Below, one piece after another: positions 23,954-36,471 of a stretch of DNA of 64,000 bases. The translations under genes and the position numbers were made by a program. The notes beneath the pieces were generated by a model. That model made no database searches. It was not told the DNA's origin and saw nothing but the letters and a program-made list of their open reading frames with translations. The stretch comes from VBDM01 sp035499735 (lineage in GTDB: Bacteria; Pseudomonadota; Gammaproteobacteria; Burkholderiales; SG8-39), in contig DATJYC010000082.1 in assembly GCA_035499735.1 (NCBI GenBank), positions 21,215-85,214 of the forward strand, in the 5' to 3' direction. The number at the start of each line of letters is the position of its first letter. Positions within the stretch are counted from its first letter, which is position 1.

Positions 23954-26236
23954 GTGAGCGAGCACACGATACGCCGCGAGGACCCGCGGCTGCTGAAGGG
24001 CGAAGGCCGCTACACCGCGGACTGGAACCTTCCCGGGCAGCTGTACGCGTTCTTCCTGCGCTCCGACCGGGCGCACGCGGAGATCGTCTCGATCGACGCG
24101 GCGGCCGCAAGGGCGCGCAGGGGCGTGCATCTCGTCCTTACGGGACAGGACTACGCGGCCTCGGGCTGGAAGTCGCTCCCGGGCGGCGTGACTTACGAGG
24201 GCGTGGGCGGGCAGAAGCAGAAGAAGCCGTTCTGGCCCGCGCTCGCGCAGGGCAAGGTCCTCTACGTCGGCCAGCCGGTGGCGCTCGTCGTCGCCGATTC
24301 GGCCGCGCTCGCGCAGGACGCCTCCGAGGACATCGCGGTCGAATACCGCGAGCTCGCCCCCGCCGTCGGCTTCGACGCCGCGGTGCGCGCGGGCGCCGCG
24401 CAGCTGCACGCCGACATCCCCGGCAACCTCGCCTTCGAGTACGAGAGCGGCGAGCGCGCGGCGGTGGAGGCGGCGTTCGCAACAGCGGCGCACGTCTCGC
24501 GGTTCACGCTGCGCAGCCAGAGGCTGGTCGGCAATCCCATCGAGCCGCGCGCCTTCCTCGCGAGCTTCGACGCCGCGTCGGGCGTGTTCACCGTCCATTC
24601 GCCCAGCCAGGGCATGAACAACATGCGCGCCTTCCTGTCGGCGGCGACCGGCTTCCCCGTCGAGAAGATCCGCGTCATCACCGAGCTGGTCGGCGGCAGC
24701 TTCGGCATCCGCAGCTACTCCTACGCCGAGCACGTCGCGTGCATGCTTGCCTCGCAGAAGCTCGCGCGCCCGGTCAAGTGGGTGGCGACGCGGTCGGAGG
24801 TCTTCCTCTCGGACAACCACGGGCGCGGCCTCACCATGACCGCCGAGCTCGCGCTCGACCGCGACGGAAGGTTCCTCGCGCTGCGCTTCGAGGACTGCGC
24901 CGACCTCGGCGCCTTCTCCACGCCTTTCGGCCCGCAGATCGGCTCGCGCAACATCACCATCACCATGGGCGGCGTCTACCGCATCCCCGCGATGTACGCG
25001 CACACGCGCTGCGCCTACTCGAACGCCGTGCCGGTGTCGGCGTACCGCGGCGCCGGCAGGCCGGACATCGCCTGCGCGATCGAGTGCGTCGTCGCGAGGG
25101 CAGCCGCCGAGCACGGCTTCGACCCGGTCGCGCTGCGGCGGAAGAACTTCATCCCGCCCGAGGCGATGCCCTACACGACGGCGAACGGCACGACCTACGA
25201 CTGCGGCGAGTTCGAGCGCGTCATGGACAAGGCGCTCGCGCTTTCCGGCTGGGACGGGTTCCCCGCCCGGCGCGAGGACTCGAAGCGCGACGGGAAGCTG
25301 CGCGGCATCGGCATCGCGACCTTCCTCGAGGCGAGCGCGGCGGGCATCGCGCCCAAGGACCAGGCGCACGCGCGCTTCGACGAGTCCGGAGACCTGCACG
25401 TCTACACCGTGTCGCAGTCGACCGGCCAGGGGCACGAGACCGCGTTCACGCGCATTTTCCGCGAGCGGCTCGGATCCGTCGCCGAGCGCATCCGCTTCCA
25501 CGAGGGCGACCCCGACCTGCCGGTCGTCGGCAACGGCACCGGCGGCTCGCGCTCGCTCTACGGCGCGGGCAGCGCGGTGAAGCTCCTCGCCCAAAAGCTC
25601 ATCGAGACCGCGACGCCGCTCGCGAGCGCCGAGCTCGGCGCCGAGGCGCGCTTCGACGCCGGGGTGTTCCGCGCCGGGGGCGGGTCGATCGGGTTCTTCG
25701 AGCTCGCGAGGAAGCTCGCCGCGTCCTCGCCGCATCCCATGGACTGCGTCGCCGAAGGCCAGTTCGGCGCGACCTATCCCAACGGCTGCCACATCGCCGA
25801 GGTCGAGATCGAGCCCGAGACCGGGGTCGTGGAGGTCGTCAAGTACACGACCGTCGACGACGTCGGCACCGTGGTCGACCACACCAGCGTCGAAGGCCAG
25901 GTGCACGGCGGCGTGCTCCAGGGCGTGGGGCAGGCGCTCGCCGAGCACGCCCTCTACGACGCGGACACCGGCCAGCTCCTCGCCGGGAGCTTCATGGACT
26001 ACCCCATGCCGCGCGCCGACTGGATGAGCGCCATCGTCTGCGACGAGCACCCGGTGCCGACGAAGGCGAACGCGCTCGGCTCGAAGGGCGTGGGCGAGTC
26101 GGGCACGTCGGGCGCGCTGGGCGCGACCTTGAACGCGATCGCCGACGCGCTCCACCCGCTTGGGATCGAGCCCCCCGACATGCCGGTCACAGTGGACCGG
26201 ATGTGGCGGGCGCTGCGCAGCGCGAAATTACGCTAA
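23954..26236 (+). CDS. Xanthine dehydrogenase/CoxL-type molybdopterin-binding subunit (orphan)
   Basis: The 760-residue large subunit of a molybdenum hydroxylase, GTG start directly after the SDR stop. An N-terminal Ald_Xan_dh_C hammerhead domain (about 1-115) is followed by two Mo-cofactor domains. GGSFGIRSYSY is the first cofactor loop. VSAYRGAGRPD near residue 362 matches the AYRGAGR active-site loop of form II CoxL/aldehyde oxidoreductases; form I CO dehydrogenases have AYRCSFR. GSKGVGESGTSGA near 713 carries the catalytic Glu. No FAD or [2Fe-2S] subunit genes are adjacent, although these enzymes normally need them. Co-transcribed with the SDR and probably the ABM-domain gene. Confidence 0.88.
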   Translation: MSEHTIRREDPRLLKGEGRYTADWNLPGQLYAFFLRSDRAHAEIVSIDAAAARARRGVHLVLTGQDYAASGWKSLPGGVTYEGVGGQKQKKPFWPALAQGKVLYVGQPVALVVADSAALAQDASEDIAVEYRELAPAVGFDAAVRAGAAQLHADIPGNLAFEYESGERAAVEAAFATAAHVSRFTLRSQRLVGNPIEPRAFLASFDAASGVFTVHSPSQGMNNMRAFLSAATGFPVEKIRVITELVGGSFGIRSYSYAEHVACMLASQKLARPVKWVATRSEVFLSDNHGRGLTMTAELALDRDGRFLALRFEDCADLGAFSTPFGPQIGSRNITITMGGVYRIPAMYAHTRCAYSNAVPVSAYRGAGRPDIACAIECVVARAAAEHGFDPVALRRKNFIPPEAMPYTTANGTTYDCGEFERVMDKALALSGWDGFPARREDSKRDGKLRGIGIATFLEASAAGIAPKDQAHARFDESGDLHVYTVSQSTGQGHETAFTRIFRERLGSVAERIRFHEGDPDLPVVGNGTGGSRSLYGAGSAVKLLAQKLIETATPLASAELGAEARFDAGVFRAGGGSIGFFELARKLAASSPHPMDCVAEGQFGATYPNGCHIAEVEIEPETGVVEVVKYTTVDDVGTVVDHTSVEGQVHGGVLQGVGQALAEHALYDADTGQLLAGSFMDYPMPRADWMSAIVCDEHPVPTKANALGSKGVGESGTSGALGATLNAIADALHPLGIEPPDMPVTVDRMWRALRSAKLR

Positions 26237-26283
26237 GCTGGCAGCAATCGATCCTTCGTACCGCGAGCAGAAAGGGAGGACTC

Positions 26284-26661
26284 ATGGCAAGAGCGTTCAA
26301 CGCAGTCCGGTTCCGGGTGAAGCCCGGCTACGAGCAGGAGTTCATCGAGGCGCACCGCAAGCCGCGCGAAGGCTTTGACGGCTTCGAAGGCGGGTGGCTG
26401 GTGCAGACCGGCGACCGGACTTTCTGCGTCATCGGGCAGTGGCAGTCGTTCGAGCACCTCGCCGACGCGCGCCCCGAGATGATCGGCTTCCTCGACGAGA
26501 TGCGCCACATGCTCGAGGACCTGGGCGCGGACCTCGGCGTCACCGATCCCGTGTCGGGCGAGGTCGTGGCGAGCTTCGGCGTCAAGAAGGCCGCGAAGAA
26601 GAAGGCCGCGAAGAAGCGCCCTGCGAAGCGCGCGAAAGCGAAGCGGAAGAAGAAGCGCTAG
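26284..26661 (+). CDS. ABM-like domain protein with a very basic Lys-rich tail
   Basis: 125 residues. Residues 1-95 look like a ferredoxin-like ABM/heme-degrading monooxygenase domain: NAVRFRVKPGYEQEFIEAHR as strand 1 and helix 1, then GGWLVQTGDRTFCVIGQW and FLDEMRHMLED. From about residue 99 a tail of some 25 residues is almost entirely Lys, Arg and Ala in KKAA-type repeats, like histone H1-like tails. The ribosome-binding site AAAGGGAGG precedes the ATG. It follows the molybdenum subunit gene by 47 bases. The enzymatic role is uncertain; the tail suggests nucleic-acid, membrane or polyphosphate binding. Confidence 0.7.
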   Translation: MARAFNAVRFRVKPGYEQEFIEAHRKPREGFDGFEGGWLVQTGDRTFCVIGQWQSFEHLADARPEMIGFLDEMRHMLEDLGADLGVTDPVSGEVVASFGVKKAAKKKAAKKRPAKRAKAKRKKKR

Positions 26662-26668
26662 CGGCGGG

Positions 26669-26938
26669 CTACTTCGGGCGCTTCTCGCGGCGCCGGTCGA
26701 GCCACCAGGCGAGCAGCGGCAGGAGTGCGAGCCCGCCGGGCAGGACGAGCAGCGCGATGTAGGGGCCTATCCCGGTGAGGCGCTTGAGCTGGTCGGCGAG
26801 CTCGCGCTTCTCCTCCCTGGTCCATTTCCCGCCGTTTCGCGGCTTCATCAGCAGCGGCATCAGCTTCTGGGTGCGGGCGAGCTCCTCCTCGAAGACCTTC
26901 TTCTCCCGCTCGACGATGCCGCGAAACCGGTCGAGCAC
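26669..26938 (-). CDS. Small LETM1-like membrane protein
   Basis: 89 residues starting with GTG at 26938, two bases after the stop of the upstream MetE-like gene, so translation is probably coupled. The N-terminal half is a charged helix (VEREKKVFEEELARTQ). The C-terminal half has KLMPLLMKPR, KRELADQLKRLTGIGPY and one hydrophobic segment ALLVLPGGLALLPLLAWWLD, ending DRRREKRPK. The pattern resembles the LETM1-type helix-membrane segment seen in short proteobacterial proteins. Function unknown, possibly an ion-homeostasis factor. Its end converges on the ABM-domain gene with a gap of seven bases. Confidence 0.65.
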   Translation of the reverse strand: MLDRFRGIVEREKKVFEEELARTQKLMPLLMKPRNGGKWTREEKRELADQLKRLTGIGPYIALLVLPGGLALLPLLAWWLDRRREKRPK

Positions 26939-26940
26939 CC

Positions 26941-28089
26941 CTAGCGCCCCCAGAACTCGCGCGTCGCGATGCGCGCGCCCTCGGCCATCGCAGCCATCTT
27001 CGCCCACACCACGTCGGGGTCGACCGCGGCCTGACCCACCCAGGTGCCGTAGCCGCAGTCGCTTCCGGCGATGACGTTCTCCCGGCCGACGAGCCTGGCG
27101 TAGCGGCCGATGCGCTGCGCGATCAGCTCGGGGTGCTCGATGAAGTTGGTCTTCGACTCGAGCACCCCGGGGATCAGCACCTTGCCCTCCGGGAGCTTCA
27201 CCGACTCGAACACCTTCCACTCGTGCGCATGGCGCGGATTGGCGGCCTCGAAGGAGACCGCCGACGGCCGGGCGAGGAAGACGATGTCGATGATGTCGGC
27301 GAGCGGCACGTCGCAGTGGTGCGGACCCTCGTAGTTGCCCCAGCACAGGTGCATGCGCAGCCGCTCGGGCGGGATGCCGGAGAGCGCGTGGTTGAGCACC
27401 TCGACGTGCAGCCGCGCCTTCTTCCTGAACTCCGCGAGCGACAGGTCCGCGTACTGGATGTGCCGCCCCATGCCGAGGTCCGGGCAGTCGATCTGCAGGA
27501 CGATGCCGGCTCCCGCTACCGTCTCGTACTCGCGGCGCATCGCCTCGGCGATCGCGTAGAGATAGGCCTCCTGGCTCGGATAGTGGTCGTTCCGGAAGAA
27601 CAGGCCGATCACGCCCGGCGAGGCCGCGCTCATGAAGGTCTCCTCGGACCTGACCCTGGCGGCGGCCGCTTTGAGGTTGGCGACGTCCTCCCCCGCGGCC
27701 CCGGCGTCGCGCACGCTGATCGGCGCGTTGCACCCCGGCGTCTTCCTGCGCGAGCGTCCCGGGTCGCCGAACACGCGCTTGGCGAGCTTGGGGAAGTCGA
27801 CGAGGTCCTGGTAGACGAAGGTGTTGCCGGTGCCGCCGAAGCCGCTCAGCCGGTCCTTCACGTAGGTCGCGTAGGAAGGCTTGGACATCTCGCCGTCGTT
27901 CACGATGTCGACGCCCGCGGCGGCCTGCCTGCGCACCACCTCCTCGACCGCCGAGCGGATGCGCGCCGCGAGCGCTGCGGCGTCCACCGGAACGCCTTCC
28001 TCCTTCGCGTACATCGTGCGGACGAGATCGTCGGGGCGCGGCAGGCTGCCGGTGTGCGTCGTCAGGAAGCGCTCGGTGCTTCGCTTCAT
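26941..28089 (-). CDS. Cobalamin-independent methionine synthase (MetE C-terminal) family protein
   Basis: A 382-residue single-barrel protein; start at 28089 with a GGGAGGA ribosome-binding site. It begins FLTTHTGSLPRP, the standard start of MetE catalytic-domain proteins. AGVDIVNDGEMSKPSY follows, then QIDCPDLGM, HLCWGNYEGPH carrying the His-x-Cys zinc ligands, and a final GSDCGYGT Cys ligand. It has only the C-terminal barrel, about half of full MetE. Relatives include methyltransferases with corrinoid or thiol substrates and epoxyalkane:CoM transferase. It probably moves a methyl or alkyl group to a thiol. The gene is coupled to the LETM1-like gene. Confidence 0.85.
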   Translation of the reverse strand: MKRSTERFLTTHTGSLPRPDDLVRTMYAKEEGVPVDAAALAARIRSAVEEVVRRQAAAGVDIVNDGEMSKPSYATYVKDRLSGFGGTGNTFVYQDLVDFPKLAKRVFGDPGRSRRKTPGCNAPISVRDAGAAGEDVANLKAAAARVRSEETFMSAASPGVIGLFFRNDHYPSQEAYLYAIAEAMRREYETVAGAGIVLQIDCPDLGMGRHIQYADLSLAEFRKKARLHVEVLNHALSGIPPERLRMHLCWGNYEGPHHCDVPLADIIDIVFLARPSAVSFEAANPRHAHEWKVFESVKLPEGKVLIPGVLESKTNFIEHPELIAQRIGRYARLVGRENVIAGSDCGYGTWVGQAAVDPDVVWAKMAAMAEGARIATREFWGR

Positions 28090-28142
28090 GGATCCTCCCG
28101 CGGCGATGGTACGCAATGCCTCCGGCCGTCACAACCACAAAA

Positions 28143-29330
28143 TCACGCCGCGCGGCGCACCGCCCAGAGGTTGAAAAAGCCGTACCCCGCGTACGCGACC
28201 AGCCACAATGCGCCGGCGACCTCGAGCGACAGCGGCCCCGGATAGGCGGCGAGCAGCGCGGCGAACAGCGGCATCGAGAGAAACTCGCCGATCACCAGAG
28301 GGCGCGTGCGCCGCATGGCGTACAAGGCGTACAGCGGGAGCCAGGAGGCGATTCGCGCCAGCGTGCCGGCAAGGAGCAGGACGACCGCCGTGTCCGCGAT
28401 CGCGAAGCTCCCGTCGTAGAGGAGCCTCAGCAGAGGACGCTGGAAAACGGCCTCGACGGCGAGGGCCAGCGCGGAAGGCAGGAGCGTGACCAGCGCGGCC
28501 CGTCTGAGCTCCGGCGCGAAGCGCGGCGTTCCGTGGGTGGCGGACAGCCTCGGCAGAAAATACACGGCCATCACCCCCGCGGCGACGTTCGCCACCCAGT
28601 CCGAGACGCGCCAGAGCGCCTGGATGAGGCCCACTTCGTGCCAGGACATCTGCGCGGCGACGATATCCCGCACGGCGAGCGTGGCGAGCGGAGTCAGCAG
28701 GCCGATGGTCAGGCCAGGCGGGACGTAGCGCCGCAGCGCCTCCGTATCGGATGCCGTCCTTGCGCCGGCCTCCCTCAGAACGAACATCGCGGCGAGCGCG
28801 GGAAGTCCCTGGGCGAGCGAGAGCGCGAGCAGGATCTGCGATTGCGGCGCGACGAGCGCCGCGGCGAGCATCGTCGCCGCCGTTCCCGCCGCGAGAAGGA
28901 GCATCAGCCCGCGGCGCTGCTGGCCCAGCCAGTAGCCGTTCACCATCCCCGGGATCACCGCGACGCAGCCGATCGCGGCGGCGAGCACGACGAGATATTG
29001 CGGAGGTCCGCCGCCGGCCAGGGCCCCGGGGAAGGCGAGCGAGACGGCGATCACGCCGAGCATGGCGGGAGCCGAGGTCGCGAAGCCCAGCCTGAGCGAT
29101 TGCTGCAGCAGCTCGCGCTGGCGCTCCGGCCGCGCGGACTGGGCGACCAGGACCGAAATCCCCGTCCCGACGCCGGCGAGCGCCACGCCGGCCACCAGCT
29201 CGATGATCGAGCCGAGCTGCGCCCAGTACGCTACCAGCTCCGCTCCGCCGCGCAGGCTGAGCACCTTGTCGACCGCGGAGCGGCCGCCCAGGCCTGCGAA
29301 GATGATCGCGAGCGTCGCGACGAGCTTGAT
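28143..29330 (-). CDS. Oligosaccharide flippase-like membrane protein; start codon unusual
   Basis: A 395-residue protein with about 12 hydrophobic segments and the layout of MATE/Wzx-type polysaccharide flippases (KLVATLAIIFAGLGGRSAVDKVLS at the start, WRVSDWVANVAAGVMAVYFLPRLS in the middle). No ATG, GTG or TTG occurs in frame before the first segment. A perfect GGAGG lies five bases before an ATC at 29328-29330 (minus strand), chosen here as the start. It may be a rare ATC initiation codon, an ATG-to-ATC error, or a CTG further upstream at the REC-GGDEF-EAL stop. It follows that gene in the same direction and could export an envelope polysaccharide. Confidence 0.72.
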   Translation of the reverse strand: MKLVATLAIIFAGLGGRSAVDKVLSLRGGAELVAYWAQLGSIIELVAGVALAGVGTGISVLVAQSARPERQRELLQQSLRLGFATSAPAMLGVIAVSLAFPGALAGGGPPQYLVVLAAAIGCVAVIPGMVNGYWLGQQRRGLMLLLAAGTAATMLAAALVAPQSQILLALSLAQGLPALAAMFVLREAGARTASDTEALRRYVPPGLTIGLLTPLATLAVRDIVAAQMSWHEVGLIQALWRVSDWVANVAAGVMAVYFLPRLSATHGTPRFAPELRRAALVTLLPSALALAVEAVFQRPLLRLLYDGSFAIADTAVVLLLAGTLARIASWLPLYALYAMRRTRPLVIGEFLSMPLFAALLAAYPGPLSLEVAGALWLVAYAGYGFFNLWAVRRAA

Positions 29331-29365
29331 GGCAGCCTCCCTGCGTCGCGCCCGGAGCGCCGGAA

Positions 29366-31069
29366 TCAGGCCCGAGTGAGCGCACCCTCCGCGAAGCGCT
29401 CGAAGTTGGATGCCGGCATCGGCCTGCCGAAATGATAGCCCTGCACCTCGTCGCAGCCGTGCCGCTTCAGGAAGTCGAACTGCGCCCTCGTCTCCACGCC
29501 CTCGCCGACCACCTTGAGCTTGAGGTTGTGGCCGAGCGAGATGATCGCCTGGGCGACGATGCCCTCGTCGGAATCTCCCGTGCCCATCACGGCCTGCACG
29601 AAGGACTGGTCGATCTTGAGCGCGCTGATCGGCAGGCGCGTGAGATACGACAGGCTCGAGTGCCCGGTGCCGAAGTCGTCGACCGAGAGCTCCACGCCGA
29701 TCTCGCGCAGGCGGCCGAGCACGTGGATCGCGGCTTCCGTGTCCTGCATCACCAGGCTCTCGGTCAGCTCCATTTCCAGCCGCCTCGGGTCCAGTCCGCT
29801 TTGCCGCAGGGCTTCGTCGACCACGGCGGCGAGGCCTTCCTGCTTGAACTGGCGCATCGACAGGTTCACCGACACCGTGATGGGCGCCATGCCCTTCTTC
29901 TGCCAGGCGCGCGCCTGGGAGCACGCGGTCCGGATCACCCACTCGCCGATCGGGACGATGAGGCCGGTTTCCTCGGCGAGCCCGATGAAGCGCTCGGGCA
30001 GGGTCAGTCCCAGCTCGGGATGCTGCCAGCGCAGCAGCGCCTCGCATCCCACCAGCGCGCCGCTCGTGACGCAGATCCGCGGCTGGTAGTAGAGCTCGAA
30101 TTCCCTGCGCTCGAGCGCGCGGCGCAGGCTGGACTCCATCTTCAGGCGCTCGTTCACCTGCCGGTTCATCTCGGCCGTGTAGAACTGGAAGTTGTTCCGC
30201 CCCTTGTCCTTCGCGCGGTACATCGCGGCGTCGGCGTTCTTGAGCAGCGTGTCCACGTCGGGACCGTCCTGCGGGTACATGCTGATGCCCGCGCTCGCGG
30301 TCACGAGCAGCTCCTGGCCGTCGATCTCGATGGGCTCGGCGATCTTGGAGATGATGCGCTGCATCGCCCGGTAGATGACCTCCTGGCCGGTCTGGTCGTT
30401 GAGGATCAGGATGAACTCGTCGCCGCCGAGACGCGCCACGGTGTCGCCGTCGCGCACCGAGCCCATCAGGCGCTCGGCGACTCTCTGCAGCAGCTTGTCG
30501 CCGACGTTGTGTCCCAGGCTGTCGTTGACGAACTTGAAGTGGTCGATGTCGAGGAACACCACGCCGATCGAGCGCACGAAGCGCTGGGCGAATACCGACT
30601 GGCGGAGACGATCGTGCAGCAGGTTGCGGTTCGGCAGCCCGGTGAGCGCGTCGTAGTTCGCCTGGTACTCGAGCTGCTCCTGGTAGCGCTTGCGCTCGAT
30701 CGAGTACTGCATCGAGCGCAGCAGCAGCTCGCGGTCGAGCTTGCCCTTGACGAGGTAATCCTGCGCGCCGGTCTTCACCGCCGAGAGCGCGACGGTCTGG
30801 TCGTCGTTTCCCGTGAGCACGATGATGGGCACCTTGGGCGAGTGCGCGTAGACCTTGAGGAAGGTGTCGAAGCCGTAGCTGTCGGGGAGCGACAGATCGA
30901 GGAGCACCACGCCCGTGCTGCGCGTCGAGAGGTACTCGAGGCCCTGCGACAGCCGTCCCACGCAGTCGAGCTGGAACAGCCCCTCCTCGCCCTCCGAGAG
31001 CATCTCCCGGATGAGGCGGACGTCTCCCGGATTGTCCTCGATCAGCAGAACGCGCTGGCGGCCGGCCAT
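29366..31069 (-). CDS. REC-GGDEF-EAL c-di-GMP signalling protein
   Basis: 567 residues. Receiver domain 1-125: acidic pair ED at 11-12, phospho-acceptor Asp 58 in VVLLDLSLP, Lys in the YLVKGK motif. GGDEF domain about 135-300: LGGDEF near 213 with an RDGD inhibitory I-site five residues before it. EAL domain about 310-565: EALLRW near 343, ELTES, DDFGTG, KID and EGVET are all present. Both synthesis and hydrolysis of c-di-GMP are possible. The gene starts 3 bases after the Rcp1-like regulator gene and lies downstream of a histidine kinase, so phosphorylation of its receiver is likely. Output probably affects biofilm or envelope polysaccharide. Confidence 0.93.
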   Translation of the reverse strand: MAGRQRVLLIEDNPGDVRLIREMLSEGEEGLFQLDCVGRLSQGLEYLSTRSTGVVLLDLSLPDSYGFDTFLKVYAHSPKVPIIVLTGNDDQTVALSAVKTGAQDYLVKGKLDRELLLRSMQYSIERKRYQEQLEYQANYDALTGLPNRNLLHDRLRQSVFAQRFVRSIGVVFLDIDHFKFVNDSLGHNVGDKLLQRVAERLMGSVRDGDTVARLGGDEFILILNDQTGQEVIYRAMQRIISKIAEPIEIDGQELLVTASAGISMYPQDGPDVDTLLKNADAAMYRAKDKGRNNFQFYTAEMNRQVNERLKMESSLRRALERREFELYYQPRICVTSGALVGCEALLRWQHPELGLTLPERFIGLAEETGLIVPIGEWVIRTACSQARAWQKKGMAPITVSVNLSMRQFKQEGLAAVVDEALRQSGLDPRRLEMELTESLVMQDTEAAIHVLGRLREIGVELSVDDFGTGHSSLSYLTRLPISALKIDQSFVQAVMGTGDSDEGIVAQAIISLGHNLKLKVVGEGVETRAQFDFLKRHGCDEVQGYHFGRPMPASNFERFAEGALTRA

Positions 31070-31072
31070 TGC

Positions 31073-31528
31073 CTATTTTCCGTTGGGAAGCGTGACCACC
31101 GTGAGCCAGAAGTTGTCGATCGACTTCACGACCTTGATGAACTGCTCGAGGTCCACGGGCTTGGTGACGTAGCAGTTCGCGTGCAGCTGGTAGGTCTTGA
31201 GCACGTCCTCCTCCGCCTTCGAGGTCGTGAGCACCACGACGGGAATGCGCTGCAGCCGCGAATCGGACTTGATCTCCTGGAGCACCTCGCGGCCGTCCTT
31301 CTTCGGGAGGTTGAGGTCGAGCAGGATGATGTCGGGCTTGGGCGCGTCCTTGTGCTTGCCGCGCCTGTGCAGGAAGTCGAGCGCCTCGACCCCGTCCTTG
31401 ACCCAGTGGAGATTGTTGTAGACCTTGCCTTCCTTGAGGGCCTCGCGCGTGAGGCGCGCGTCCCCCAGATTGTCCTCGACCAGGAGTATTTCCACGGGGG
31501 GAGCGGTCCGGTCCATGTCTGAGCTCAT
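31073..31528 (-). CDS. Single-domain response regulator, Rcp1-like
   Basis: A 151-residue stand-alone receiver. EILLVEDNLGDARLTREAL at the start, LHWVKDGVEALDFL, the phospho-acceptor Asp 71 in DIILLDLNLPKKDG, the VLTTS switch Thr, and a conserved Lys in CYVTKPVDLEQF. The LHRRG insertion before strand 3 and the NLPKKDG pattern are typical of Rcp1-type regulators that pair with phytochrome-like kinases. It sits between the kinase and the REC-GGDEF-EAL gene with 3-base gaps on either side, so it should act as a phosphate carrier or sink between them. Confidence 0.92.
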   Translation of the reverse strand: MSSDMDRTAPPVEILLVEDNLGDARLTREALKEGKVYNNLHWVKDGVEALDFLHRRGKHKDAPKPDIILLDLNLPKKDGREVLQEIKSDSRLQRIPVVVLTTSKAEEDVLKTYQLHANCYVTKPVDLEQFIKVVKSIDNFWLTVVTLPNGK

Positions 31529-31531
31529 GAT

Positions 31532-33745
<2,214 letters not shown>

Positions 33746-33803
33746 GAGTTCCGCCCTCCCTTCAATCGCGCGCTTTCTTGGTACTTGTTTTTTCGCCCGG
33801 CTG

Positions 33804-33832
33804 AGTATCAACGAAGGTCCCGCGGATGTAAA
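33804..33832 (-). promoter_or_regulatory. Candidate sigma70 promoter of the kinase operon
   Basis: Minus strand TTTACA (33827-33832), 17-base spacer, GATACT (33804-33809). Predicted start near 33797, about 52 bases before the GTG at 33745. The match is moderate: five of six at -35 and four of six at -10. Confidence 0.4.
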
Positions 33833-33850
33833 TGGGTTTTACGGAATATT

Positions 33851-34765
33851 TCACGCTCTCGACTGTGCCGCCACGACTTCCTCGTACGCCGGCTCTCGCG
33901 ACAGCAGCCCCGCCGACCTCGCGAACGCGTTCAGCGCGCGAACGCTGGCCTGCGATATTAGAGGCTCGTAATATTGCGAGTCGCGGCGCACGAGCTCGTC
34001 GATGAGCGCGAGTTCCGCCGGGGGGAACAGCCTCCGCGCCGCGCGGGACGCGAGCGACGGATCGGCCTTCAGCGCCCCCTGCGCGCCGACCACGGCCCGC
34101 ACCGCCGCCGCGGCCGTTTCGGGCGCCGCGTCGATGCGCTCCTGCGACGCGACCAGCGCCGCAAACGTGTAGTCCTGCGAGCCGCTCGGCCCGTCGCCGC
34201 GGCGCGCGTCGACGACGAGGCTGCCTGTGCCGGCGCGCACGGCGACCTCGGCCGCCATGCCGTTCGCCCAGAAGGCGTCGATGGCCCCGCGCTCGAGCGC
34301 GTTCGCCGCCGCCATGCCGAAGGAGACGCCCGCACCCGCGCTGCCCGGCACCGGCCCGATGCGCACCTCGCGCTCCGGGTCGATCCCGGATTCGGCGAGC
34401 ATGCGCTTGAGCCCGTCGACCGGGCCCGGCGCCGCGCCGACGCGCAGCCCCTTCAGCGCGCTCAGGTCCCCGCGTCGCGCGCCCAGGTCCTTGCGCACGA
34501 CGAGAAACCAGTACATGTTCCGGGAGAGCGCACACAGGAGCTGGCAGCCGCGCCAATCGGGGAAAGCGTACAGCGCGGCGTGCGCCGCGCCGCCGGCGAA
34601 GGCGATCCTTCCCTCGCGCAGCTCCTCGTAGGTCCTGGTTACCGGAAAGATCAGCTCGACGGCCGCGTCCAGGCCTTCTTTCGCGAAAAAGCCGAGCTCG
34701 ACCGCGGCGATCGCGGGGAAATAGGACGGCGACACCATGTCCGGAATGGCGACGCGCAGCGGCAC
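33851..34765 (-). CDS. NMT1/THI5-like substrate-binding protein
   Basis: A 304-residue protein with GTG start and no signal peptide. VAIPDMVSPSYFPAIAAVELGFFAKEGL is the ThiY/SsuA-type first strand and helix (residues about 5-32, continuing DAAVELI). VTRTYEELREGRIAFAGGAAHA and LKGLRVGAAPGPVDGLKRML are the ligand-cleft loops, and DAFWANGMAAEVAVR follows. The family covers receptors for pyrimidines, sulfonates and nitrate and also cytosolic enzymes; the missing signal leaves function open. It follows ettA by 7 bases on the same strand, probably by read-through. Orphan: no permease or ATPase partner nearby. Confidence 0.78.
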   Translation of the reverse strand: MPLRVAIPDMVSPSYFPAIAAVELGFFAKEGLDAAVELIFPVTRTYEELREGRIAFAGGAAHAALYAFPDWRGCQLLCALSRNMYWFLVVRKDLGARRGDLSALKGLRVGAAPGPVDGLKRMLAESGIDPEREVRIGPVPGSAGAGVSFGMAAANALERGAIDAFWANGMAAEVAVRAGTGSLVVDARRGDGPSGSQDYTFAALVASQERIDAAPETAAAAVRAVVGAQGALKADPSLASRAARRLFPPAELALIDELVRRDSQYYEPLISQASVRALNAFARSAGLLSREPAYEEVVAAQSRA

Positions 34766-34772
34766 GGCCCGC

Positions 34773-36440
<1,668 letters not shown>

Positions 36441-36471
36441 AGGGCGCGAAGTCTACAGCAAGTTCTCTCGA

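Noticed and set aside
26575..26661. AAG/GCG-rich repeat as a sequencing artefact or nucleotide repeat element
   Set aside because: It stays in frame to a normal stop and encodes a coherent basic tail, so it is treated as coding.
26651..26685. AGAAGCGC/GCGCTTCT inverted repeat at the convergent ends of two genes
   Set aside because: The arms are in coding sequence (one in the Lys/Arg codon run), the loop is 19 bases and no T-tract follows on either strand; too weak to call a terminator.
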